From NCBI GenBank assembly GCA_016213575.1, contig JACRAB010000012.1:1-32294 (forward strand): a DNA stretch of 32,294 nucleotides, read 5' to 3'. The position numbers were made by a program, and so were the translations under genes. This stretch comes from Actinomycetota bacterium (GTDB taxonomy: Bacteria; Actinomycetota; Actinomycetes; Actinomycetales; Kineosporiaceae). The notes under the pieces were generated by a model. The model worked only from the letters and a program-made list of their open reading frames with translations. It was not told where the DNA came from and did not search any database. This document shows, piece by piece, positions 17,549-26,670 of the stretch. Position 1 is the first letter of the stretch. Each line of letters opens with the position of its first letter.

Positions 17549-18738
17549 GCGACGAGCGGATCCTCGACGCGTTCGAGCCGCTGCCCGACCCGGCCCTGGA
17601 GCCGACGGCGGCGCTGCTGCGCGACGCCCTCGCCCGGGAGGCGGCGGCGATCACGCCGTCCGCGGACGGGCTGGCCCGGATCCGGGCCGCGATCGAGGCG
17701 GAGCAGGGCACGGCGTCGTCGGGCGTGCGCCGGCTCGTGGCGCTGCCGGGCCGCACGGGTCGCTCCGGCCGGTCGGGTCGCTCGGGCCGGGGCGGCGGAC
17801 GGCGGTCCTGGGTGAGCGTGCTCGCCGCCGCGGCGGCGGTCGTCGTCCTCGCGGGCGTCGGCGGCTTCGCGCTGGACCGGTTCCCGATCTTCACCGGCAA
17901 GACCGACGCCCCGGCCGCCGGTGAGGGCGGCGACGGGACCAGGTCCGTGAACACCGCACCGGTCCCCGACCTCCCCGGGTACGTCGTCGGCGAGCTCGAG
18001 CGCGGCAAGCGCGTCGAGTACCGGCTCTTCCGGGAGTACCGCCCCACGACCGCCGTGGGGATCAGCGAGCGGCTCTCGGACGCCCTCACCGAGGCGGTCA
18101 GCCGCCGCCCGGACGACGCGGACTACGTGCGGGTCTTCGGCGGGGCGGGCTCGTCGAAGGTCGACGCCCGGTGGGACGAGGCGAAGGGCGAGGTCGTCGT
18201 CGCGCTGACGCCCGCCATGACGACGGTCCGCCTGGCGACGGACAGCCGGGCGACCATCGCGATCCAGCAGATCGTCTGGACGGCGTCCGCGGTCGTCGGC
18301 CGCCCCGACGTCCCGGTCCGGATCACCGTCAAGGGCCCGGCGCTCAACACCTACCTCTTCGGCCGCCCGAACTTCGAGCTCGGCGGCGTCTTCCGCCGGC
18401 AGCACTCGGTCGACGACCCGCTGGCCCCGGTCTGGCTCGTCGACCCGGACGACGGGACGACGCTGGGGCGCGGGCTCGGGACCTTCGGCGTCAGCGCCGG
18501 GTACGAGGCGCGGGACGGGGTGACCTGGACCCTGCGGCGCAACGACAAGAAGATCGCCGAGGGGTCGGCGGTCGTCGGCTTCAAGGACGGCCGCGATGCG
18601 GCGGTCCCGGGCTCCCGGGGGTCGGCGGGCATCGTCGTCGACCACACGAAGCCGGGCTTCTACGAGCTCGTCGTCAGCGTCGCCGGTCCTGCCGGCGAAC
18701 CGGCCTGGACCGACTCGAAGACGTTCACCGTCAACTGA
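17545..18738 (+). CDS. Single-pass membrane protein with GerMN-like and Gmad2-like domains
   Basis: TM segment WVSVLAAAAAVVVLAGVGGFAL; extracytoplasmic part resembles GerMN (EYRPTTAVGISERLSDALTEAVSRRPDDADY...) and Gmad2 Ig-like domain (FELGGVFRRQHSVDDPLAPVWLVDPDDGTTLGRG...). ATGA overlap with the sigma gene. Confidence 0.7.
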   Translation: MSDERILDAFEPLPDPALEPTAALLRDALAREAAAITPSADGLARIRAAIEAEQGTASSGVRRLVALPGRTGRSGRSGRSGRGGGRRSWVSVLAAAAAVVVLAGVGGFALDRFPIFTGKTDAPAAGEGGDGTRSVNTAPVPDLPGYVVGELERGKRVEYRLFREYRPTTAVGISERLSDALTEAVSRRPDDADYVRVFGGAGSSKVDARWDEAKGEVVVALTPAMTTVRLATDSRATIAIQQIVWTASAVVGRPDVPVRITVKGPALNTYLFGRPNFELGGVFRRQHSVDDPLAPVWLVDPDDGTTLGRGLGTFGVSAGYEARDGVTWTLRRNDKKIAEGSAVVGFKDGRDAAVPGSRGSAGIVVDHTKPGFYELVVSVAGPAGEPAWTDSKTFTVN

Positions 18739-18777
18739 CCCGCTCGCGACCGACCCGCACGCTCCCGGTGCGGCTGC

Positions 18778-19548
18778 TCAGCCCCAGCGCCGCAGCCGCA
18801 CCGAGAGCACGGCGAGCGCGGCCGGCCCGGCGGACGACGCCCGGAGCACCTCGGGCCCGAGGACGACGGCCCGCGCCCCGGCGCTGACGAGCGCCTCGAC
18901 CTCGTCGGAGGCGATGCCGCCCTCCGGGCCGACGACGACGAGCACCTCGGTGCCGGGCCGCCCCGCCTCGGGCAGCGGCGCGGTCGCGAGCGGCTCGGCG
19001 GCGTCCTCGTGGAGCACGAGCACCGCTCCCCCGGCCGCGACGACCTCGGCCGTGCGCCGGGCGAGCGCCGTCGTCGTGACGAGCGGGCCGACGTCCGGCA
19101 CCGTCGCCCGCCGCGACTGCTTCGCCGCCGCCCGGGCCGTCGCGACCCAGCGCAGCCGCGACTTCTCCCCGCGCTCGGCGGCCCACCGCACGACGCTGCG
19201 CGCGGCCTGCCACGGCACGACGGCGTCGACCCCGTACTCGGTCGCGGTCTCGACGGCCGCCTCGTCCCGCCCGCCCTTGGCGAGCGCCTGCACGAGCACG
19301 AGCCCCGGCAGCCGCGGCGCGACGTCCGCCAGCCCTTCGACCCGCAGCACGAGCGCGGCCTTGAGCGCCTCGACGACCTCGCAGCGCGCCGTCCGCCCCG
19401 ACCCGTCGGCGACGTCCACGCTCTCGCCGGCCCGGATCCGCCGCACGGTCGCGGCGTGCCGGCCTTCGTCGCCGTCGAGCACGAGACGGGCGCCCGCGCC
19501 GACGTCGCGCAGCGCCCCGTCGGCGAGGAAGAACAGCGGCAGGGTCAC
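18778..19548 (-). CDS. rsmE: 16S rRNA (uracil(1498)-N(3))-methyltransferase RsmE
   Basis: GDEGRHAATVRRIRAGESVDVADGSGR; VLVVVGPEGGIASDEVEALVSAGARAVVLGPEVLRASSAGPAALAVL. Confidence 0.93.
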   Translation of the reverse strand: MTLPLFFLADGALRDVGAGARLVLDGDEGRHAATVRRIRAGESVDVADGSGRTARCEVVEALKAALVLRVEGLADVAPRLPGLVLVQALAKGGRDEAAVETATEYGVDAVVPWQAARSVVRWAAERGEKSRLRWVATARAAAKQSRRATVPDVGPLVTTTALARRTAEVVAAGGAVLVLHEDAAEPLATAPLPEAGRPGTEVLVVVGPEGGIASDEVEALVSAGARAVVLGPEVLRASSAGPAALAVLSVRLRRWG

Positions 19549-19612
19549 AGGGCGACCGTACCCGGGTGGTCCCGCCCGGGGGCCGGCCGCGGGGTCGGGC
19601 TAGGTTCCTGCC

Positions 19613-20182
19613 ATGTCAACCGATCGGGCCGGCGTCCCGTCGCAGCGGCAGGTCCTCGTGCTCCCGGGTTACGGCAGCTCCGGGCCGGACCACTGGCAGT
19701 CCCGGTGGGAGCGTGACGAGCCCGCGTTCGTGCGGGTCCACCAGCGCGACTGGGAGCACCCCACGCGGCCGGAGTGGGTCGCCGCGATCGACGAGGCGGT
19801 GCGCCGGCACGACGCACCGGTGCTCGTCGCGCACAGCCTGGCCTGCCTCGCCGTCGCCCACTGGGCCGCCGCGTACCCGGATGTGCCGGTGGCCGCGGCG
19901 CTGCTCGTCGGGGTGCCGGACCCGACCGGGCTGGACTTCCCGGCGGCTGCGGTCGGCTTCGCGCCCGTGCCGACGGCCGCGCTGGCGTTCCCCAGCCTCA
20001 TCGTCATGAGCACCGACGACCCGTATGCCACCGAGGACTTCAGCCGCACCTGTGCGCAGGCCTGGGGCAGCCGGCTCGTGAGCATCGGCGCCGCCGGGCA
20101 CGTCAACGCCGACAGCGGCCACGGGCCGTGGCCGCAGGGGCGTGCCCTGCTCGCCGACCTGCTCGGCGGCCCCGCCGGCTGA
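19613..20182 (+). CDS. RBBP9/YdeN-family alpha/beta hydrolase
   Basis: VLVLPGYGSSGPDHWQSRWERD; VLVAHSLACLAVAHWA; MSTDDPYATEDF; GAAGHVNADSGHGPWPQG. Confidence 0.9.
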   Translation: MSTDRAGVPSQRQVLVLPGYGSSGPDHWQSRWERDEPAFVRVHQRDWEHPTRPEWVAAIDEAVRRHDAPVLVAHSLACLAVAHWAAAYPDVPVAAALLVGVPDPTGLDFPAAAVGFAPVPTAALAFPSLIVMSTDDPYATEDFSRTCAQAWGSRLVSIGAAGHVNADSGHGPWPQGRALLADLLGGPAG

Positions 20183-20197
20183 CCTGCGTCCCGCGGG

Positions 20198-21316
20198 TCA
20201 GTGCCCCGCGATCTTGTCCCGCAGCTTCGAGAACAGCCCCGACCCCTGCGCCGGCGCCATCCGCCCGGCCGGGCGCTCCTCGCCGCGCAGCTTGGCGAGC
20301 TCGCGGAGCAGGCGCTCCTGCTCCTCGTCGAGGGCCTTCGGCGTCATCACGGCGAGGTGGACGACGAGGTCGCCGCGCCCGGCGCCGCGCAGGTGGGCGA
20401 CACCGAGGCCGCGCAGCGTCACGACCTCGCCGGACTGCGTCCCGGGCCGGACGTCGATCTCCTCGCTGCCGTCCAGGGTCTCCAGCTCGACGGTCGTGCC
20501 GAGCGCGGCGGCCGTCATCGGCATCTCGAGCGTGCAGTGCAGGTCGTCGCCGCGGCGGGTGAACGTCGGGTGCGGGCGCTCGACGACCTCGACGTAGAGG
20601 TCGCCGGACGGGCCGCCCGCGGGGCCGACCTCGCCGTGGCCGGCGAGCTGGATCCGGGTGCCGGTGTCGACGCCCGCCGGGATCTTGATGGCGATCGTGC
20701 GGCGTGTGCGGACCCGACCCTCGCCGGAGCACTCGAGGCACGGGTCGGGGATGACGCTGCCGAAGCCGTGGCAGCGCGCGCACGGCTGGGTCGTCATGAC
20801 CTGGCCGAGGAACGACCGGGCCACCCGCTGCACCTGGCCGCGGCCCTTGCAGACGTCGCAGACCTGAGGGGACGTCCCGGGGCGGCAGCAGGAGCCGGTG
20901 CACGTCGGGCAGACGACGGCGGTGTCGATCTGGAGCTCGCGGGTGCCGCCGAACGTCGCCTCGGTGAGGTCGACCTCGATCCGGATGAGCGCGTCCTGCC
21001 CGCGGCGCTGGCGCGGGGTCGGACCGCGCTGGCCGCCGGCGGCCGCGCCGAAGAACGTCTCGAAGATGTCGGTGAACCCGAAGCCCTGGCCGAAGCCCGC
21101 GGCGCCGTTCGGGTCGCCGCCCATGTCGTAGACCTGGCGCTTCTCGGGGTTGGACAGCGTCTCGTAGGCGCGCCCGACCTCCTTGAACCGGTCCTCCGCG
21201 CCCGCCTCCGGGTTGACGTCCGGGTGCAGCTCGCGGGCGAGCTTGCGGTAGGCCTTCTTGATCTCGTCGTTCGTCGCGTCGCGCGAGACGCCGAGGATCT
21301 CGTAGTAGTCGCTCAC
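20198..21316 (-). CDS. dnaJ: Molecular chaperone DnaJ
   Basis: J-domain DYYEILGVSRDATNDEIKKAYRKLARELHPDVNP; CxxCxGxG-like zinc repeats (CPTCTGSC, CDVCKGRG, CARCHGFG, CLECSGEG). Confidence 0.96.
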   Translation of the reverse strand: MSDYYEILGVSRDATNDEIKKAYRKLARELHPDVNPEAGAEDRFKEVGRAYETLSNPEKRQVYDMGGDPNGAAGFGQGFGFTDIFETFFGAAAGGQRGPTPRQRRGQDALIRIEVDLTEATFGGTRELQIDTAVVCPTCTGSCCRPGTSPQVCDVCKGRGQVQRVARSFLGQVMTTQPCARCHGFGSVIPDPCLECSGEGRVRTRRTIAIKIPAGVDTGTRIQLAGHGEVGPAGGPSGDLYVEVVERPHPTFTRRGDDLHCTLEMPMTAAALGTTVELETLDGSEEIDVRPGTQSGEVVTLRGLGVAHLRGAGRGDLVVHLAVMTPKALDEEQERLLRELAKLRGEERPAGRMAPAQGSGLFSKLRDKIAGH

Positions 21317-21432
21317 GGAGCTCCGTCGTCAGGGCCTGGGGGTCATGGCCGGTGGGGGCGGACGCCGGCCGGTCGGGCCGGCGTCCCTCGTTCAACGTCT
21401 GGGGGCGGTCTGCGTTCGCCGCTCGGGCGGGC

Positions 21433-22461
21433 TCACTGCGCGAGGATCCGCGACACGTACCGCGCGACGGCGCGGACGGCCGCGATCGTCGTCGGGTAGT
21501 CCATCCGGGTCGGGCCGAGCACCGCGAGCCGGGCGAGCGGCTCGCCCTGGCCGCCGTACCCGGACGCCACGACGGCCGCCTCGGACAGGCCCGCGTGCGC
21601 CGTCTCGTGCCCGATGAGGACACCGACGCCGGACGCGTCCTCGGCCATCTCCGAGAGCAGCTTGAGCAGCACGACCTGCTGCTCGAGCACCTCGAGGACG
21701 GGCCCGATCGAGCCGACGAAGTCGGTGCCGGAGCGGGCGAGGTTCGCCGTGCCGGCGAGCACGATCCGCTCCTCGCGCTCGATCGCGAGGGAGTCCTCGA
21801 TCGCCTCGAGCACGGTCCGGACCAGCTCGCGGTCCTCCGCGCCGAACTGCTCGGGCAGCGTGGCGACCAGGCTCGCGACGTCCGTGAGGCGCTTGCCGAT
21901 GACGGCGGCGTTGAGCCGCGCCCGGACCTCGCCGAGCAGCGCCTCGTTCGGCTCCGCGCCGACCTCGACGACCCGCTGCTCGACGCGGCCGGTGTTCGTG
22001 ATGAGGACGACGAGCAGCCGCGGCCCGCCGATCGGCACGAGCTCGACGTGGCGCACCGTGGACCGGGTCAGCGACGGGTACTGGACGACGGCCACCTGCC
22101 GGGTGAGCGTCGCGAGCGTGCGGACCGTGCGGTCGATGACGTCGTCGAGGTCGACGGCGCCGTCGAGCAGGGTCTGGATCGCCTTCTTCTCCGCGGCCGA
22201 CAGCGGCTTGACGCTCTGGAGCTTGTCGACGAACAGCCGGTAGCCCTTGTCGGTGGGCACCCGGCCGGCGCTCGTGTGGGGCTGGGCGATGAGCCCGTCC
22301 TCCTCGAGCGCGGCCATGTCGTTGCGGATCGTGGCCGGGGAGACGCCGAGGCTGTGCCGCTCAACGAGGGCCTTCGAGCCCACGGGCTCGTGCGTCTGGA
22401 CGTAGTCCTCGACGATCGCCCGCAGGACGGCGAGCCTGCGGTCATCGGGCAACGCCGCCAC
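21433..22461 (-). CDS. hrcA: Heat-inducible transcription repressor HrcA
   Basis: [76 protein letters not shown] at 22461 chosen because GGAGG lies 8 nt upstream; ORF extends to 22503. Confidence 0.94.
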   Translation of the reverse strand: MAALPDDRRLAVLRAIVEDYVQTHEPVGSKALVERHSLGVSPATIRNDMAALEEDGLIAQPHTSAGRVPTDKGYRLFVDKLQSVKPLSAAEKKAIQTLLDGAVDLDDVIDRTVRTLATLTRQVAVVQYPSLTRSTVRHVELVPIGGPRLLVVLITNTGRVEQRVVEVGAEPNEALLGEVRARLNAAVIGKRLTDVASLVATLPEQFGAEDRELVRTVLEAIEDSLAIEREERIVLAGTANLARSGTDFVGSIGPVLEVLEQQVVLLKLLSEMAEDASGVGVLIGHETAHAGLSEAAVVASGYGGQGEPLARLAVLGPTRMDYPTTIAAVRAVARYVSRILAQ

Positions 22462-22506
22462 TCCAGCCACCTCCTCCGCCCTCGACCTGGTGCCACGACC
22501 CACGCC

Positions 22507-22533
22507 CTGGCACTCGCGTCAGTCGAGTGCCAG
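22507..22533. promoter_or_regulatory. CIRCE operator (HrcA binding site)
   Basis: CTGGCACTC-GCGTCAGTC-GAGTGCCAG: perfect 9-bp inverted repeat with 9-nt spacer, matching consensus TTAGCACTC-N9-GAGTGCTAA except the outer bases; directly upstream of hrcA. Confidence 0.95.
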
Positions 22534-22633
22534 TCTACGTGCTGGAGCGGCCCGGCACCCCTCGCGCACCTCCGGCGGCCGCGTCAGGGCCGACGTCCCG
22601 GGCCGCGGGCCCGGCGAGGGCGAGGATCGTCGT

Positions 22634-24022
22634 GTGACCCCGCAGACGTCCGAGACGATCCCGCACCGCCGGTCGGCGACCTCCTCGGGACTCGTCCCGC
22701 CCTGGTACCGGCAGGCCGGACCGCTCGTCGTGGCCGCCCTGGTGACGGGCTACGCGGCCCTGTGGTTCGCCGTCCGGCCGCCGGACGTCGGCCTGCGCAC
22801 GTTCCTCGGGCAGCTCGCGGGCGCCGAGGCGGTCCTCCTGCTGTCGACGGGCCTGGTGCTGGTGAGCACGCTGCCGTGGGTCGAGCGCTGGTTCGACGGG
22901 ATCGACCGGGCGGCGATCTGGCACCGGCGGGTCGCGATCACCGGGATGCTCCTGCTCGCCCCGCACGCGGCGCTCGCCGGCAACCCCTCACCGAGCACGG
23001 CCGGCCCCGCCCTGGCGGGCGTCGCGACGGGCGGGCTCGTCGCGCTCGTCGTCTGGTCGGTGCTCCCCCGCTGGCGCTCGGTGCTCCCGCCCGTGCTGCA
23101 CGCGGCGGCCGACCGCGCCACGCGGCTGCCGGGCGTCGTCCTGCTGCAGAGGATCCTCGGCGGGTACGAGCGCTGGCGCGGGTTCCACCGGCTCACCGGG
23201 CTGTTCGTCGCCGCGGGGTTCCTCCACGGGCTCCTCGACGCGACGACGTTCGGCTCGCAGACGCTGCGCTGGTCCTACGTCGCGGTCGCCGGCCTCGGGC
23301 TCGCGTTCTACCTCTACCGCGAGCTGCTCGCCCGCCGGTTCATGGCCCTGCACGACTACCAGGTGACCGCCGTGACGGGGGTCGGCGCCGGCCTCGTCGA
23401 GATCGCACTGCGCCCGCTCGGCCGCCGCCTCGACTTCGTCCCCGGGCAGTTCGCCATGGTCTTCCTCGAGGCCAAGGACGGCTGGCACCGGCACCCCTTC
23501 ACCATCGCGAGCGCGCCCGGCGAAGGCGTCGTCCGGTTCACCGTCAAGGCGCTCGGCGACTGGACGGGCGCCGTCGGCGACCTCGTCGAGCCCGGGATGC
23601 CCGCCGTCATCGGCGGCCCGCACGGCCGCTTCACCCACCGCAAGGGCACCGCGCACCAGGTCTGGGTCGCCGGCGGCGTCGGCGTGACGCCTTTCCTGTC
23701 GTGGCTGCGCTCGCGCGACGAGCACCCGGTGCACGGCGAGGTCGACTTCTTCTACACGTCCGCCGAGTCGCCGGTGCCGTACGCGGAGGAGATCGAGGCG
23801 CTCGCCGCTGCGCAGCCCGGCGTGCGGGTGCACGTCGTCCGCAGCGACGTCGACGGCCGGCTCACCGCGCAGACCGTGCTGTCCCGGGTCCGGGCGCAGC
23901 CGCGCGACCTGTCCGTGTTCCTCTGCGGCCCCGAGGGGCTCGTCGAGTCGATGACCGACGGCCTGCGGGCAGGCGGCGTCCCGGTCGGCAGGTTCCACCG
24001 CGAGTACTTCGACTGGCGGTAA
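22634..24022 (+). CDS. Ferric reductase-like transmembrane / ferredoxin reductase-type FAD/NAD-binding protein
   Basis: Transmembrane N-terminal half with IWHRRVAITGMLLLAPHAAL and FHRLTGLFVAAGFLHGLLD; C-terminal FAD/NAD motifs GWHRHPFTIAS, VWVAGGVGVTPFLSWLRS, VFLCGPEGLVESM. Confidence 0.88.
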   Translation: MTPQTSETIPHRRSATSSGLVPPWYRQAGPLVVAALVTGYAALWFAVRPPDVGLRTFLGQLAGAEAVLLLSTGLVLVSTLPWVERWFDGIDRAAIWHRRVAITGMLLLAPHAALAGNPSPSTAGPALAGVATGGLVALVVWSVLPRWRSVLPPVLHAAADRATRLPGVVLLQRILGGYERWRGFHRLTGLFVAAGFLHGLLDATTFGSQTLRWSYVAVAGLGLAFYLYRELLARRFMALHDYQVTAVTGVGAGLVEIALRPLGRRLDFVPGQFAMVFLEAKDGWHRHPFTIASAPGEGVVRFTVKALGDWTGAVGDLVEPGMPAVIGGPHGRFTHRKGTAHQVWVAGGVGVTPFLSWLRSRDEHPVHGEVDFFYTSAESPVPYAEEIEALAAAQPGVRVHVVRSDVDGRLTAQTVLSRVRAQPRDLSVFLCGPEGLVESMTDGLRAGGVPVGRFHREYFDWR

Positions 24023-24062
24023 CGCGACCGGCCGCAGCTCGGCCGTCCTCAGGGGTTTCTCC

Positions 24063-24872
24063 ATGGACGACGACCCGCTCCTGCCGCATGATCGCCCCGT
24101 GACCGGCCCCGACCGTGACGTCATCGCCGCCCTCTCCCCGGACGAGCGCGCACTGCTGGCCTGGGTCGCACCGCAGCTGGACGCCGCCGCCATCGACACG
24201 ATCGCCGCCGCCGACTACGGGTTCGACGTGCCCGGCCACCGGCGGGAGCTCACCGAGCTGGTGCGCAGCCCGTGGCTGCCCGAGCAGCTGATCGGGGGCG
24301 CCGCGGAGGTGCTCGCCCTGACCCGGTGGACGACGCCGAGGGACCGGCGCGGGCACCTCGAGCGACTGTTCGCCTGCACGCTGCTCGTGCGGGCGGCAAC
24401 CTCCGACGGCGACCCGGTGAACTCCCTGGCCCCGCTCGTGGACTCTGCCTGGGAGCTCGGCGAGCCCGCCCGCGACGCCGCGGTGCGGTACCTCGCCTGG
24501 TGCCGGCTGGACCTGCCCGCCGACTGGCGGGACGACCCGACCGCAGCGGTGTTCCTGACCCTGGCGGTCCTCCTGCTGTCGGCGCGGCGGGCGACGGCGA
24601 CGGCGGTCGCGGTGCGGCTCGTCGAGGAGCTGGACGCCGTCCTCACCGACCCTGACCTGCCGTGGCGGCAGCGGCCCCGGTCTCCGCTGTACGTCCGCCG
24701 CGACACCGACCTCGCGTCCACCCGCCGGCTCTGGTCGTCGCTGGCGACCCGCTGCCTCGTCGACGACCCCGCCGTCGCCGACCCCCGGCTCGTTGCACTG
24801 GGACGGGTCCTCAGCGGCGACAGCGACACACCGGTCTCCGAGCTGCGCGGGCTGCTCGGCACCGCGCCCTAG
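24063..24872 (+). CDS. Hypothetical protein (no family recognised)
   Basis: 269-aa ORF with coding-like composition; codirectional between ferric reductase and DUF3097 genes. Confidence 0.6.
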   Translation: MDDDPLLPHDRPVTGPDRDVIAALSPDERALLAWVAPQLDAAAIDTIAAADYGFDVPGHRRELTELVRSPWLPEQLIGGAAEVLALTRWTTPRDRRGHLERLFACTLLVRAATSDGDPVNSLAPLVDSAWELGEPARDAAVRYLAWCRLDLPADWRDDPTAAVFLTLAVLLLSARRATATAVAVRLVEELDAVLTDPDLPWRQRPRSPLYVRRDTDLASTRRLWSSLATRCLVDDPAVADPRLVALGRVLSGDSDTPVSELRGLLGTAP

Positions 24873-24932
24873 ACACCGGCGCGCCCGGCGAGCCTCGGCC
24901 GGACGGCGCAGACCGGTGGTTAACGTCACCGT

Positions 24933-25784
24933 ATGGACAGGTACTCGGGGGACGTCCTCGCCAACGCCCGCACACCCAAGGTGCTGCCCGAGGTGGCGGC
25001 CGAGACCGGGGTCGTCGTCGAGGACGTCGAGACCGGCTGGGTCGGCGCCGTCGTGCGGGTCGAGAAGAGCGGCGGCATCCACGTCGTCGCACTGGAGGAC
25101 CGCCGCGGCAAGGTGCGGGCGTTCCCGCTCGGGCCGGGGTTCTGGGTGGACGGCGTCGCGGTGCGCCTCGTCGCGCCGAAGGCCGCGGCCCCGGTGCGAC
25201 CGACCCGGACGGCGTCCGGCTCGGTCCTCGTCGAGCACCACCGGGCCCGGACCGCGCGCGCGTCGCGGATCCTCGTCGAGGGCCGGCACGACGCCGAGCT
25301 CGTCGAGAAGGTCTGGGGCGACGACCTGCGCGTCGAGGGCGTCGTCGTCGAGATGCTCGACGGCGTCGACGACCTCGCGGCCGCGGTCGCGGAGTTCTCC
25401 CCCGGGCCCGGCCGGCGGCTCGGCATCCTCGTCGACCACCTCGTCGAGGGCTCCAAGGAGTGGCACGAGGCGGCGTCCGTCGCCCGGCTCGGCGCCGCCC
25501 GGGCGCCCGTGCTCGTCGTCGGGCACCCGTACATCGACATCTGGGAGGCGGTCCGGCCGGCCCGGGTCGGCCTGGACGCCTGGCCGCGGATCCCGAAGGG
25601 CCGGCCGTGGAAGGAGGGCGTGCTCGCCCACCTCGGCTGGCCGCACGAGACGCAGGCGGACGTCGCCCGCGGCTGGAAGCGGATCCTCGGCACGGTCCGC
25701 TCCTGGACCGACCTCGAGCCCGAGCTGCTCGGCCGCGTCGAGGAGCTCATCGACTTCACGACGGGTGACACGACCGACCTCTGA
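24933..25784 (+). CDS. DUF3097-family protein
   Basis: MDRYSGDVLANARTPKVLPEVAAETGVVVEDVETGWVGAVV...ILVEGRHDAELVEKVWGDDLRVEGVVVEMLDGVDDL...VGHPYIDIWEAVRP typical of the actinobacterial family. Confidence 0.9.
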   Translation: MDRYSGDVLANARTPKVLPEVAAETGVVVEDVETGWVGAVVRVEKSGGIHVVALEDRRGKVRAFPLGPGFWVDGVAVRLVAPKAAAPVRPTRTASGSVLVEHHRARTARASRILVEGRHDAELVEKVWGDDLRVEGVVVEMLDGVDDLAAAVAEFSPGPGRRLGILVDHLVEGSKEWHEAASVARLGAARAPVLVVGHPYIDIWEAVRPARVGLDAWPRIPKGRPWKEGVLAHLGWPHETQADVARGWKRILGTVRSWTDLEPELLGRVEELIDFTTGDTTDL

Positions 25785-25890
25785 CCCAGGAAGGGGTGGG
25801 GTTCTCCCCACCCGGAACCGGCCGGGTGACGGCATCGTCGGTCACGAAGGACGCTCCTACCGTTGGAGGTGTCCTGAGGAGGTCACCACG

Positions 25891-26283
25891 ATGTCCGAAC
25901 CCACCGGCCCCGCCCCGTACGGCTACCCCACCGGCCCCGCCCCGCTCTCCGCGGGCGACGAGCGCACGTGGGGCATGGTCGCCCACCTGTCCAGCTTCGT
26001 CGCCGCCTACGTCGCGCTCGGGCTCATCGGCCCGGCCGTCGTCATGGCGACGATGGGGCAGCGCTCCGCGTTCGTCCGCCGGCACGCGGTCGAGGCGCTG
26101 AACTTCAACATCTCCGTGCTCATCTACGCGCTCGTCTCCGGTGTGCTCGCGTTCGTGCTCATCGGCATCCCGCTGCTCGTCGCCCTCGCGGTGCTCTACC
26201 TCGTGACGACGATCCAGGGCGCGATGGCCGCGAACCGCGGCGAGGAGTACCGCTACCCGCTGACGATCCGCTTCGTCAGCTGA
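25891..26283 (+). CDS. DUF4870-family membrane protein (copy 1)
   Basis: DERTWGMVAHLSSFVAAYVALGLIGPAVVMATMGQRSAFVRRHAVEALNFNISVLIY...AANRGEEYRYPLTIRFVS. Confidence 0.88.
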   Translation: MSEPTGPAPYGYPTGPAPLSAGDERTWGMVAHLSSFVAAYVALGLIGPAVVMATMGQRSAFVRRHAVEALNFNISVLIYALVSGVLAFVLIGIPLLVALAVLYLVTTIQGAMAANRGEEYRYPLTIRFVS

Positions 26284-26319
26284 CGCTCCGTGTCCACGAG
26301 ATCGCCGTGTGACGGGTCG

Positions 26320-26344
26320 ATGACAAGGCACGTGAACTTGTCAT
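26320..26344. promoter_or_regulatory. Inverted repeat ATGACAAG-N9-CTTGTCAT (candidate operator)
   Basis: Perfect 8-bp arms with 9-nt spacer in the intergenic region between two DUF4870 genes. Confidence 0.55.
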
Positions 26345-26402
26345 GTCGCGATCTCCGCAATCTGCGCGCACCCGACCCCCGGGGGCATACGGTGTCCGGC
26401 GA

Positions 26403-26424
26403 GGAGGCCCGGCACCGGGCCTCC
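26403..26424. terminator. Perfect GC-rich hairpin GGAGGCCCGG-CA-CCGGGCCTCC, possible terminator without U-tract
   Basis: 10-bp perfect arms with 2-nt centre, 120 nt downstream of the copy 1 stop codon; no T-run follows. Confidence 0.4.
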
Positions 26425-26670
26425 GGGGCACTCGGGGCGCACGACCGCACGGATCCACGAGAAGGCATGCACGACCGGCAGGCCACGCACGACCGGCCGC
26501 CCGCGACACGCCGATGACGTGTATCCGCACGGTCCGCCGCACCTCCTGCACCCCGTGAGCCGGTGCCAGGGCCGCCGTGCACGAGCGGCGTCATCGCCGC
26601 CCGCGCTCCGCCGCAGCCCCCTGCGGCACCCGGCCCCAGCGGCCGGCCCGACCCGAACGAGAGGACCACG

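Noticed and set aside
26290-26517. 75-aa ORF between the DUF4870 paralogs
   Set aside because: Covers the palindrome and hairpin, Arg/His-rich, no recognisable motif; treated as intergenic.
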